From the NCBI RefSeq assembly GCF_019222765.1, contig NZ_CP078145.1, positions 8,884,075 through 8,948,074 of the forward strand: DNA of 64,000 nucleotides, in the 5' to 3' direction. This document shows positions 57,258 through 64,000 of this stretch, one piece after another. Both the position numbers and the translations under genes were made by a program. How positions within the stretch are numbered: position 1 is the first letter of the stretch; the number at the start of each line of letters is the position of its first letter. This DNA is from Nocardia iowensis. Its GTDB lineage: Bacteria > Actinomycetota > Actinomycetes > Mycobacteriales > Mycobacteriaceae. Below the pieces are notes generated by a model. The model did not search any database, was not told where the DNA came from, and saw only the letters and a program-made list of their open reading frames with translations.

Positions 57258-57627
57258 GGCGGCTCAGCCACCCGGTGACTTTGGCCGCCCGGCAGCACCG
57301 CGACCAGCCACCCGGCTGGCGCGAACTCTCGCTGGCGCGAACTCTCGCTGGTGCGGCGCGGCGACGCGGCCTCTCGGCAGCCCGGCCTCTCAGCAAACGC
57401 GGCCTCTCGGCGACCCCGGCGACTCAGCTCGGCCACTAGACGACCCGGCGACTCGGACACCCGGCAGCGATGCGACGCAGCCACCCGTCAGGCACAGCCT
57501 CCCGCTAGCGCGACGCGGCCTCTCGGCAATCTTCGACTCAGCTCGGCCACCCGGGCGAACGGAAGACGTCCGGCGACCCGGCAGTGCGGTCTCTCGGCAC
57601 TCGCGGCCATTCGCTCCAGTCATCGAT

Positions 57628-57641
57628 GTTTCATGTGAAAC
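57628..57641. other. parS site, left member of module 3
   Basis: GTTTCATGTGAAAC, one change from canonical. Confidence 0.85.
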
Positions 57642-57710
57642 CACGATGCCGCGTGCCAAGTCCGAAAGAGGTGGGAAGACCGACCGCCGCCAGCGCCGAC
57701 AGAGGTTGAT

Positions 57711-57724
57711 GTTTCCCGTGAAAC
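57711..57724. other. parS site, right member of module 3
   Basis: GTTTCCCGTGAAAC, one change from canonical, flanked by T and A to give the 16-base form. Confidence 0.85.
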
Positions 57725-58108
57725 AGTAAGTGCGAATGGATCCTTCGGAATCGCCACATCGCCACTCGGCCACCGGGCACTCGGTCCCCGGTGTCCCCGA
57801 GACCCGGCCGCCCGACGACGCCTCAACCCAGCCGCTCGGTCCACCCAGGAAACCCCCGGCAGCGCAGCAGACCCAGCCGCCGGTCACCCCGCCGCCCGGT
57901 CACCCCGCCGCCCGGTCACCCCGCCAACGGACACCCCGCCAACGGGCAACCCGCCAACGGGCACTCGGACACCGGGCACTCGGACACCGGAACATTCGGC
58001 GCCTGGCGCGAACCCCACGACCGGCCCGCTAGCAGCTCGGCGACCCAGCAGCGTGGTAACGGGCACGGCCACTCGCATGCAAGGCGACCCGGCGCGACGG
58101 CGGCGGGG

Positions 58109-58138
58109 CTCTCGACGACGTGGACTTTCGGCGACCCC
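58109..58138 (+). repeat. GACTTTCGG motif, copy d
   Basis: CTCTCGACGACGTGGACTTT then CGGCGACCCC, preceded by GCGACGGCGGCGGGG. Confidence 0.6.
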
Positions 58139-58476
58139 GGCGACGCGGCCCCGGCAACCCCGCGACTCGGCAGCCCTGCGACACCGTGATCCAGCCACTC
58201 GACGACTCGGGCAACCGGCGACGACTCCACGCGGTGACCCAACCACTCGGCCAACCCTGACACCCGGCAGCGCGACGACCCAGCCGCCCGGTCACTCGGC
58301 CACTGGCCACTGGCGAAACGGCAGCGCGGTGCAGCCTGACCGGGCGGCGCGGTCACTCGGCGACCCCCGCGAATCGGCGACCCACCACCAGGCGACCTGA
58401 CCGTCCCGGCGACCCAGCCGCCCAACGACTTAGCCACTCCAATGCACCCCGGGGAGCGCATCGACTGGCCACCAGG

Positions 58477-58557
58477 CGAACGCGGCCCCTCGCCGGCACG
58501 GCGACGCCGTGCTGCGGTGCAGCCATGGGCCTATTAACGACGCCGCCTTTCGGTGAC
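58477..58557 (+). repeat. 80-bp direct repeat, left copy, ending in motif copy e
   Basis: Runs from CGAACGCGGCCCCTCGCCGG through CCTATTAACGACGCCGCC to TTTCGGTGAC (58530-58557 is the motif). Its partner lies 206 bp downstream. Confidence 0.65.
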
Positions 58558-58682
58558 TTCAGCGGCTCGGCTACTCGGCCACATGACACGGCCACTTGCC
58601 ACTCGGTGAACTCGGTGACTCGGCGACCCTGCCACGCGGCAACTCGGCAACCCCGGCCACTCCGGGGAACCTGGCCATCACA

Positions 58683-58763
58683 CGAACGCGGCGCCTCGCC
58701 GGCACGGTGGCCCCCGTGCTGCGGTTGCAGCTGCGGGCCTATTAACGACGCCGCTTTTCGGTC
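58683..58763 (+). repeat. 80-bp direct repeat, right copy, ending in motif copy f
   Basis: CGAACGCGGCGCCTCGCCGG ... CCTATTAACGACGCCGCT then TTTCGGTCAC, about 90% identical by eye to 58477-58557 and the same length. Confidence 0.65.
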
Positions 58764-58919
58764 ACCCCAGTTGCTCGGCCAATCGCCACGGTCAATCGCC
58801 GATCGGTGCCTCGGTCATTCGCTGCCTTGGGCACCCTGCAACGCGGCATCCCCGGCGGCCCGGCGGGTGCAGCCTCTCCGAAACTCGCCCGACATGGCAG
58901 GGCCGGATGACGCGGGCGA

Positions 58920-58946
58920 ATCGATGACGCGGACTTGCGGTGACCC
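58920..58946 (+). repeat. GACTTTCGG motif, copy g
   Basis: ATCGATGACGCGGACTTGCG then GTGACCC, a diverged copy. Confidence 0.5.
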
Positions 58947-59166
58947 GGCGACCCAGCACGCAGCGGCGCGGCGACGAGGCCTCCCAGCCACCCCGGCGGA
59001 ACGGCGGCCGCGGCAGACGCGGTATTCCGCCGGGCCCGCGACTCGGCAACCGGCGACCCCGCGACCCGCCCACTCGGCCATTCGGTAGCTCTGCGACCGG
59101 GCCGCTCGGCCGCCGCCCGGGACACCCGGCAGCGCCGGAGATCCCTGCGGCGGCACGACGCGGGCC

Positions 59167-59192
59167 AATCGACGACGCGGACTGTGGTGACC
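59167..59192 (+). repeat. GACTTTCGG motif, copy h
   Basis: AATCGACGACGCGGACTGTG then GTGACC, the most diverged copy. Confidence 0.45.
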
Positions 59193-59274
59193 TGGAGACT
59201 CGGGATACCTACGACCCGGACCACCCGGAGACTGGGCGGCGCGGCCTATCGGCCCGCGCGGCGATTCGGTCGGT

Positions 59275-59288
59275 GTGGTCCAGGAAAC
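59275..59288. other. Decayed parS, left member of module 4
   Basis: GTGGTCCAGGAAAC keeps the right half GAAAC but has lost the symmetry; probably not bound. Confidence 0.25.
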
Positions 59289-59360
59289 CGCCGTGCCGCC
59301 CGGCAAATACGAAAGGGTGGAGACGAGCCCGCCGCCGGTGCCCAGCAGGGAGGATTGGTG

Positions 59361-59373
59361 GTTCCCCTGAAAC
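59361..59373. other. Decayed parS, right member of module 4
   Basis: GTTCCCCTGAAAC, one base short and with changes in the centre. Confidence 0.35.
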
Positions 59374-59553
59374 AGCCCCCGTGCGAATCGATCCTGCGAC
59401 TCACACATCGACTCCGCACCCGCGCCATCTTGGCTGCGCCCACGAGGCTTCGGGTCGGGGGAGTGGGCTGTCTCCCGATTTAAGGGCCGGGCTGCGGCCC
59501 CCGGCACAGCGGGTTGGTGCGTCCAGTTCCACCGGCACTGCGAAGGGTTCTAA

Positions 59554-59567
59554 GTTTCATGTGAATC
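59554..59567. other. parS-like site, left member of pair 5
   Basis: GTTTCATGTGAATC, two changes from canonical. Confidence 0.6.
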
Positions 59568-59633
59568 CGTGCGGCCAACTTGGATCTACCGATGCCGCCC
59601 GGACTCAGCCTGTCCGGCTACGAGTCATCTTGT

Positions 59634-59647
59634 GTTTCATGTGAAAC
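59634..59647. other. parS site, right member of pair 5
   Basis: GTTTCATGTGAAAC, one change from canonical, 25 bp from the rsmG stop codon. Confidence 0.85.
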
Positions 59648-59671
59648 CGCCGACGGCGAAGCCCCGCCGCC

Positions 59672-60460
59672 CTACTGCGTCTTACGGCTGCGACCACGCG
59701 TCGGGTCGCCCGCGCGCTTCGCCGCCTTCGCTTCCTTGCGTGCGGCCGCGTGCTCGCTGCGGCGGCGTGGGGCGCGTTCGGCGCGGGGGAGGCGTTCGGC
59801 GCTGATGACCAAGGTGGGGGTGGAGACGAGGCCGGCGCCGCATTCGAGGACGGTGGCGTTGCCTGCGCCAGCCCGCTCCAGGGCCTCGCCGTCGCGGGCG
59901 AGTTCCTCGGCTGCGCTCACGCCTTTGAGGGCGAGCATCCGGCCGTGGTCGCGGAGCAGGGGGAGGGACCACTGCGCCAGCTTTCCCAGGGGGGCGACCG
60001 CGCGGGAGGTGACTACGTCCGCGCCGCCTGCTTCCTTCATGACGCCGGATTGTTCGGCTCGGCCGCGTACCACGGTGACGTCCAGACCGGCGGCCTCGAT
60101 GAACTCGCTCAGGAAGATGGTGCGACGTAGCAGCGGCTCGACCAAGGTGATGCGGAGGTCGGGGCGGGCGATCGCGAGCGGGATTCCGGGGAGGCCGGCG
60201 CCGCTGCCGATGTCGACGACCGAGGCGCCTTCGGCGATCAGTTCACCGATCACCGCGCAATTGAGAATGTGGCGGTCCCAGAGGCGAGGAACCTCGCGCG
60301 GACCGATCAGGCCACGCTCCACGCCAGCGGTGGCGAGCGCCGCGCAATAGCGGCGCGCGAGATCAAGTCGGTCGCCGAAGACCGCCGCGGCCGTCGCGGG
60401 TGGTTCCAGCTCGGCAGGCAACGCGGTGGTTCCACCGAGATCTCGTTCCACGTGAAACAT
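59672..60460 (-). CDS. rsmG: 16S rRNA (guanine-527-N7)-methyltransferase
   Basis: A 262-residue RsmG/GidB. The SAM-binding motif [11 protein letters not shown] is at about 82-92, with RGRAEQ and [10 protein letters not shown] following. The C-terminal 45 residues are Arg/Ala/Lys-rich, longer than usual. I chose the ATG at 60460 (MFHVERDL), because related actinobacterial GidB proteins often begin MFHV..., the translation of a parS overlapping the start. A start at 60505 is possible. Loss of RsmG gives low-level streptomycin resistance in other bacteria. Confidence 0.9.
   Translation of the reverse strand: MFHVERDLGGTTALPAELEPPATAAAVFGDRLDLARRYCAALATAGVERGLIGPREVPRLWDRHILNCAVIGELIAEGASVVDIGSGAGLPGIPLAIARPDLRITLVEPLLRRTIFLSEFIEAAGLDVTVVRGRAEQSGVMKEAGGADVVTSRAVAPLGKLAQWSLPLLRDHGRMLALKGVSAAEELARDGEALERAGAGNATVLECGAGLVSTPTLVISAERLPRAERAPRRRSEHAAARKEAKAAKRAGDPTRGRSRKTQ
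60445..60458. other. parS-like site at the rsmG start codon
   Basis: GTTCCACGTGAAAC, one change from canonical, with a perfect CACGTG centre. It overlaps codons 1-5 of rsmG. Confidence 0.75.
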
Positions 60461-60617
60461 CCTTCCGAACTCGAATCGATCAGGGGAGCGGCGACGTGCG
60501 GACAATCAGCTGCCGGACATGAACAAGGCCCCCGATCCGAAGACCAGAGGCCCTATCCAACCACTTACCCGTCATGGTGACGAAATACGCCGTGCCCCTG
60601 ACGTGTCCGGCTCTCGC

Positions 60618-61169
60618 TCAGGACGGAACGACTACCACGTGCCGGTTCGGCTCGACGCCTTCGCTCTCGCTGCTGACTCCATCGATCACCGCGACCGCGT
60701 CGTGCACGATCTTGCGCTCGAACGGCGTCATGGGCGCCAGCGACTCCGGCGCCCCCGACTCCAGCACCCGCTGCGCGGCGGCGGTACCGAGCGCGCTCAG
60801 GTCTTCGCGGCGCTTCGCCCGCCAACCGGCCACGTCCAGCATGAGCCTGCTGCGCACACCGGTCGCCTGCTGCACCGCCAACCGAGTCAGTTCCTGTAGC
60901 GCGTCGAGCGTTTCACCGTTGCGGCCCACCAGCTTTGACAGATCGCGGCCACCATCAATGCTGACGATGGCGCGGTCACCCTCGACGTCGAGATCGATGT
61001 CGCCGTCGAAGTCGAGCACGTCGAGCAACTGCTCGAGGTAGTCGCCCGCGATTTCGCCCTCTTCGATCAGGGCTTCCTCGGCATCATTCACGACATCGTC
61101 GGCGTCCGTTTCGGCGTTCACCATCGTCGTCGCCACTGTGGCGTCCCCTCCGTCGGTCTCAACTGTCAT
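60618..61169 (-). CDS. khpB: Jag/KhpB RNA-binding protein (KH-R3H)
   Basis: A 183-residue protein. An acidic N-terminus is followed by a KH domain (DLSKLVGRNGETLDALQEL with the GRNG loop) and a C-terminal R3H domain (MTPFERKIVHDAVAVI, RxxxH motif). It is encoded next to yidC as in nearly all bacteria. It binds RNA and affects cell wall synthesis and division in others. ATG at 61169. Confidence 0.9.
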   Translation of the reverse strand: MTVETDGGDATVATTMVNAETDADDVVNDAEEALIEEGEIAGDYLEQLLDVLDFDGDIDLDVEGDRAIVSIDGGRDLSKLVGRNGETLDALQELTRLAVQQATGVRSRLMLDVAGWRAKRREDLSALGTAAAQRVLESGAPESLAPMTPFERKIVHDAVAVIDGVSSESEGVEPNRHVVVVPS

Positions 61170-61276
61170 TTGGTTTCCTTCATCTGCTCATCACGCTCGC
61201 CGGGCGCTACGCCGCCGGACGGTGCGCGATCAAGGGGTTGCTCAGCGTGGTGGCCGACCAGGCCACCGAAATGCGA

Positions 61277-62383
61277 TCAGCGGCGGCGCTTCTGGTTCGC
61301 CCTGCCCCGGTTGCCCGGTCGCTTCTGGCCACCCGGCCTGCGCTGCCCCGCGGCCTTGCCGGTGGTCTTGCCGGTCCCGTTGGTCGAGGCCGGGGCGTCG
61401 ACGGAATCCACCGCATCGATGACTTCGTCGACCGCATCCTGCGGCGTCTTCTTCCGAGTATTGACCGGCTTGGCGCCCGGCTTCGGCGCGTTCTGCGCCC
61501 GCTGCTCGATCTTGGCCAGCTTCTTGGCCTCTTCTTCCTTCTCCATCTTGCCGAAGACGAGGTGCTGCTGGCCGTAGGTCCAGATGTTGTTGGAGACCCA
61601 GTACAGGAGGATGGCGATCGGCAGGAACGGACCACCGACGAGCACACCGAGCGGGAACACCCACAGCGCAAGCTTGTTCATCATCGCGGCCTGCGGGTTC
61701 GCGGCCGCCTCCGGTGTCTGCCGGGCGACCGACGCGCGCGCGTTGAAGTGGGTGGCCAGACCGGCGATGATCATCAACGGGATCGCGACGGCGGCGATGG
61801 CCACCTTGCTCGGGACGACATTGTCGATGGCGAAGGCTTGCAGTTCGGTGTTCGGAATGGTGATGAACGCCGAGATCGGCGCGCCGAAGATACGGGCGCT
61901 CAGGAAGGACTGGACGTCGGCCGCGTTGAAGACGTAGTTCGGCGTATTCGCGTTCTCGGTGATCGACAGTCCCAGCTGGCCGAAACCATGGCCGGTCCGG
62001 TTGAACGAGCGCAGCACGTGGAACAGACCGAGGAACACCGGCACCTGGGCCAGAATCGGCAGGCAACCCATCAGCGGGTTGAAGCCGTGATCCTTCTGCA
62101 GCTTCTGCATCTCGACGGCCATCTTCTGGCGGTCGTTCTTGTACTTCTTCTGCAGCTCCTTGATCTGAGGCTGCAGCTCCTGCATCTGCTTGGTGGTGCG
62201 CACCTGCTTGACGAACGGCTTGTAGAGCAGCACGCGCAGCGTGAACACCAGGAACACGACGGCAAGTGCCCAGGCGATGCCACTTTCTTTACCGAGGCCA
62301 GGCACTGCGGCAAAGACACGGTGCCAGAACCACAAGATCCAGGACACCGGGTAATAAATGAAGTCGAGCACGGCTCTATGCAC
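61277..62383 (-). CDS. yidC: Membrane protein insertase YidC/OxaI
   Basis: About 368 residues with the five-helix core ([80 protein letters not shown]) and a basic C-terminal tail rich in Lys/Arg/Gly that can contact ribosomes. The GTG at 62383 overlaps the yidD end by 8 bases; a GTG at 62371, just past the yidD stop, is the alternative. Confidence 0.92.
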   Translation of the reverse strand: MHRAVLDFIYYPVSWILWFWHRVFAAVPGLGKESGIAWALAVVFLVFTLRVLLYKPFVKQVRTTKQMQELQPQIKELQKKYKNDRQKMAVEMQKLQKDHGFNPLMGCLPILAQVPVFLGLFHVLRSFNRTGHGFGQLGLSITENANTPNYVFNAADVQSFLSARIFGAPISAFITIPNTELQAFAIDNVVPSKVAIAAVAIPLMIIAGLATHFNARASVARQTPEAAANPQAAMMNKLALWVFPLGVLVGGPFLPIAILLYWVSNNIWTYGQQHLVFGKMEKEEEAKKLAKIEQRAQNAPKPGAKPVNTRKKTPQDAVDEVIDAVDSVDAPASTNGTGKTTGKAAGQRRPGGQKRPGNRGRANQKRRR

Positions 62384-62774
62384 TCCCGTCGTTCGTATCG
62401 CCGATCACCGCGCGCGGTGATCCTTTCCAAGCGTTCGGCTCCGACACCGGGTCGGCCTGCAGGCTGGCTTCCTGCGGCGCCGGATCGGTGGCTGCCACGG
62501 TCCCTGGGGCGGTGCGAACGGTGCTTCGCTTCCGCTCCGGAACGGGGTCCCACCCACCAGGGTGCCAGGGCGCACATTTGGCCAGTCGCACGGCTGCCAA
62601 TCCGAGCCCGACGAACAGTCCGCGCGTCCGCAATGCGGTGACCGCGTACTCGCTGCAGGTCGGGGTGAAACGGCACACCGGCATGCGGGTGGGCGAGACA
62701 TAGGTCCGATACAACTCGATCAGAAAGATCAGTGCGTTCGCCGGTAACCGGCCGATCGTGGCAGGCAGGCTCAT
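62376..62774 (-). CDS. yidD: Membrane protein insertion efficiency factor YidD
   Basis: A 132-residue YidD. Signature [20 protein letters not shown], then [11 protein letters not shown] and [13 protein letters not shown], with an unusually long variable tail of about 45 residues. ATG at 62774 overlaps the rnpA stop by 4 bases. Confidence 0.9.
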   Translation of the reverse strand: MSLPATIGRLPANALIFLIELYRTYVSPTRMPVCRFTPTCSEYAVTALRTRGLFVGLGLAAVRLAKCAPWHPGGWDPVPERKRSTVRTAPGTVAATDPAPQEASLQADPVSEPNAWKGSPRAVIGDTNDGSA

Positions 62775-63172
62775 GCCGATCCGACCCCGAGCTTGTACAC
62801 CGCGCCGCGCAGCTGACGCAGCAGTTCCACCGAGGAGGCGTCCGCCGCGCCGGGCAGCGCGCGGACCACGATGTCGGCGTCGGCGGGCAACTCCGGGATC
62901 AGTTGGCCGCACATATGACGCAGGCGGCGGGCGACGCGGTGTCGAATCACCGCGTTGCCCACCGCCTTGCTGACGATCAGGCCGAAGCGCGGCCCGCCTA
63001 CGCGGACCAGCGTCTCGGCTGGATCACCATGTCGTCTATTCACGTCCACGATTCCGTCATACCCGTGCATGAGCACATGTACGACCAGATCGCGCCTCCC
63101 GATTCGCTGGCCGCGGCGCACCGTCCGGGAGAAGTCGGCACGATGATGCAACCGATACGGCTCAGGCAACAC
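62771..63172 (-). CDS. rnpA: Ribonuclease P protein component
   Basis: A 133-residue RnpA with the RNR-type motif GNAVIRHRVARRLRHMC and N-terminal YRLHHRADFSRTVRRGQRIG. GTG start at 63172, 21 bases after rpmH. A 20-residue insert (YDGIVDVNRRHGDPAETLVR) makes it slightly long. Confidence 0.93.
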   Translation of the reverse strand: MLPEPYRLHHRADFSRTVRRGQRIGRRDLVVHVLMHGYDGIVDVNRRHGDPAETLVRVGGPRFGLIVSKAVGNAVIRHRVARRLRHMCGQLIPELPADADIVVRALPGAADASSVELLRQLRGAVYKLGVGSA

Positions 63173-63193
63173 CCGAGCGTCCGCGAGCGAGAA

Positions 63194-63337
63194 TCAGGCA
63201 GTGAGTTCGGCGCGGCCCTTGCGGCGACGCGCCGAAACAATGGCGCGCCCGGCACGGGTGCGCATCCGGAGACGGAAGCCGTGAACGCGCGCCCGACGAC
63301 GGTTGTTCGGCTGGAACGTCCGCTTGCCCTTGGCCAC
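63194..63337 (-). CDS. rpmH: Ribosomal protein L34
   Basis: A 47-residue L34 ([20 protein letters not shown], then [20 protein letters not shown]). GTG at 63337 with GAGGAG 8 bases upstream; the open frame reaches further but the extension is not L34. First gene of the rpmH-rnpA-yidD-yidC-khpB-rsmG-parA-parB cluster, transcribed away from dnaA. Confidence 0.95.
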   Translation of the reverse strand: MAKGKRTFQPNNRRRARVHGFRLRMRTRAGRAIVSARRRKGRAELTA

Positions 63338-63654
63338 GGTCAACACTCCTCGAGTCAGTGGGCACCAGTCGGTGCCCGAAGCTTTTCGGTGAAACAGGTA
63401 CTCGCGATGAATCGCAGTTCTGGTCATCATCGGCGCGTCGGTCTTGGCGCACAGTCGGTCGATCACGACCTACACGCGGTCAGCACAAGACCGCCACCGC
63501 ACCAAAGGGTGACTGTACGAGGGTACTGATCGGCTCGGAGCGGGTCAAACTCGCCCCACCCGTTCGGGTCCGGCGGCCCGACCAGCGGCAACGGTGCGCC
63601 CGAGAAGAGGCGCTGTGCATATCACTGTCAGACCCTGTGAGTATCGCAGTGAGT

Positions 63655-63663
63655 TCGTCCACA
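63655..63663 (+). promoter_or_regulatory. DnaA-box-like sequence
   Basis: TCGTCCACA, one change from the actinobacterial TTGTCCACA. Confidence 0.4.
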
Positions 63664-63777
63664 CCCCTAGCCACGCCCGAGCGGATCAGCAACCCGTGTT
63701 GCTCGGAGCTTGCTGGAGATCCGCAGGTCAACGCGTTGTCACGCGTGCGCGCAACGGCATTTCACAGTTCCCCAGGG

Positions 63778-63786
63778 TTCTCCACA
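63778..63786 (+). promoter_or_regulatory. DnaA-box-like sequence
   Basis: TTCTCCACA, one change from TTRTCCACA, facing the perfect box 2 bases downstream. Confidence 0.45.
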
Positions 63787-63788
63787 TC

Positions 63789-63797
63789 TGTGGATAA
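63789..63797 (-). promoter_or_regulatory. DnaA box, perfect TTATCCACA
   Basis: TGTGGATAA on the plus strand, the complement of the classical R1-type box. With the preceding box it forms an inverted pair. Confidence 0.6.
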
Positions 63798-64000
63798 TTG
63801 TGTGGAAAGACCCCTGGAGTGGCATATTCGTAGGGCCGACGGTGCCACGCCGCCGCCCGGAATGGGGATCCGGGCAGCGTCCGAACCGGTTACGGACGTA
63901 CGCAGGATCACGGTACCGACCCGAGCATGGTCGACACCAGCGCCGCCCCGCGTGCCCCGGCCGTCTGCTCCTATCGACCTACTTCCGGGGAGGAAACTGC

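Larger units (their letters stand above)
57628..57763 (+). repeat. parS module 3
   Basis: Left site, GCGTGCCAAGTCCGAAAGAG, AGAGGTTGAT, right site exactly 83 bp on, then AAGTGCGAATGGATCCTTCG and CGCCACATCGCC. Closest to module 2. Confidence 0.75.
59275..59416 (+). repeat. parS module 4 (decayed)
   Basis: Both sites are degraded, but GGCAAATACGAAAGGGTGGA, the 86-bp site spacing, GTGCGAATCGATCCTGCG and CACATCGACTCC preserve the module order. Confidence 0.55.
59554..59647 (+). repeat. parS pair 5
   Basis: Two sites 80 bp apart, immediately before the 3' end of rsmG. The spacer shows only weak similarity to the other modules (GATGCCGCCCGG). Confidence 0.6.
55327..59671. other. 4.3-kb gene-free, repeat-rich parA-rsmG spacer with parS array
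   Basis: In mycobacteria parA and rsmG abut; here they are 4.3 kb apart. The stretch is extremely GC-rich, built from degenerate short units such as CGGCGACCC and CCACTCGGC. The long open frames on both strands are Arg/Pro/Ala-rich, lack ribosome sites and family resemblance, and follow the GC content rather than coding. It contains the parS pairs and GACTTTCGG motif copies listed separately. Origin by repeat expansion is inferred. Confidence 0.75.
63338..64000. other. rpmH-dnaA intergenic region, origin-proximal
   Basis: 663 bases without a credible gene up to the window edge. It should carry the divergent rpmH and dnaA promoters. Three DnaA-box-like sequences lie at 63655-63797. The last bases include GGGGAGGA, but no start codon follows inside the window. 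In mycobacteria the functional origin is on the other side of dnaA. Confidence 0.6.

Noticed and set aside
56479..57484. Open frames of 284-305 codons on the minus strand in the parA-rsmG spacer
   Set aside because: Arg/Pro/Ala-rich low complexity, no ribosome site, mutually overlapping frames of equal quality; a product of extreme GC content.
57228..59192. CRISPR array in the repeat-rich spacer
   Set aside because: Repeats are irregularly spaced, diverged and without uniform spacers; no cas genes in the window.
63386..63399. CTTTTCGGTGAAAC as a parS upstream of rpmH
   Set aside because: Only the right half-site matches; the left arm and centre differ at four positions.
63338..64000. The full replication origin
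   Set aside because: Only three DnaA-box-like sequences are present and no AT-rich unwinding segment is evident; in relatives oriC lies beyond dnaA, outside the window.

Overview
The window is high-GC actinobacterial DNA from a mycolic-acid bacterium (order Mycobacteriales). I infer Nocardia or a close relative, because its right third carries the origin-proximal gene order known from Mycobacterium tuberculosis Rv3907c-Rv3924c: pcnA, mutT4, a DUF6049-type protein, murJ/mviN with a pseudokinase, sigM and its anti-sigma, trxB, trxC, cwlM, a GNAT protein, parB, parA, rsmG, jag/khpB, yidC, yidD, rnpA and rpmH. The window ends just upstream of where dnaA should start, with DnaA-box-like sequences at 63.65-63.80 kb.

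Left part (1-38.9 kb). A gene fragment, lhgO, a SRBCC-type protein and an RNase H gene lead into a complete minus-strand mce operon (yrbEA-yrbEB-mceA-F plus one Mce-associated gene), a lipid-import ABC system whose ATPase is not in the window. A perfect 16-bp palindrome upstream of yrbEA is a candidate repressor operator. Next come a secreted S1-type protease, a DHA2 MFS exporter, secreted and lipoprotein genes, a serine beta-lactamase-fold esterase, an L,D-transpeptidase, and a full ugpAEBC operon (glycerophosphodiester uptake). After these are an M13 zinc peptidase, a WhiJ-like XRE/DUF397 regulator pair facing a small conserved gene, a DUF4190 membrane protein, a pirin, a Nudix hydrolase, a second MFS protein, a DUF4185 secreted protein (possible D-arabinan hydrolase) and the pxpABC 5-oxoprolinase operon.

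Right part (38.9-64 kb). This block holds tRNA CCA addition, nucleotide sanitation, peptidoglycan precursor flipping and its control (MurJ, CwlM), a redox branch (TrxB/TrxC behind a SigH/SigR-like promoter), and the chromosome partition and membrane-insertion genes next to the origin.

The most unusual feature is the 4.3-kb stretch between parA and rsmG, which are adjacent in mycobacteria. I see no credible gene in it. It carries a dense array of parS-like ParB sites: ten near-consensus sites over 5.2 kb, counting those inside parA and at the rsmG start codon, plus decayed copies. Most are arranged as pairs 80-90 bp apart within a repeated module of about 140 bp. Interspersed are eight copies of a separate motif built around GACTTTCGG. 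It looks like an expanded, repeat-built centromere. A second notable repeat is a 100-bp inverted element present once in each orientation (30.1 and 38.9 kb).
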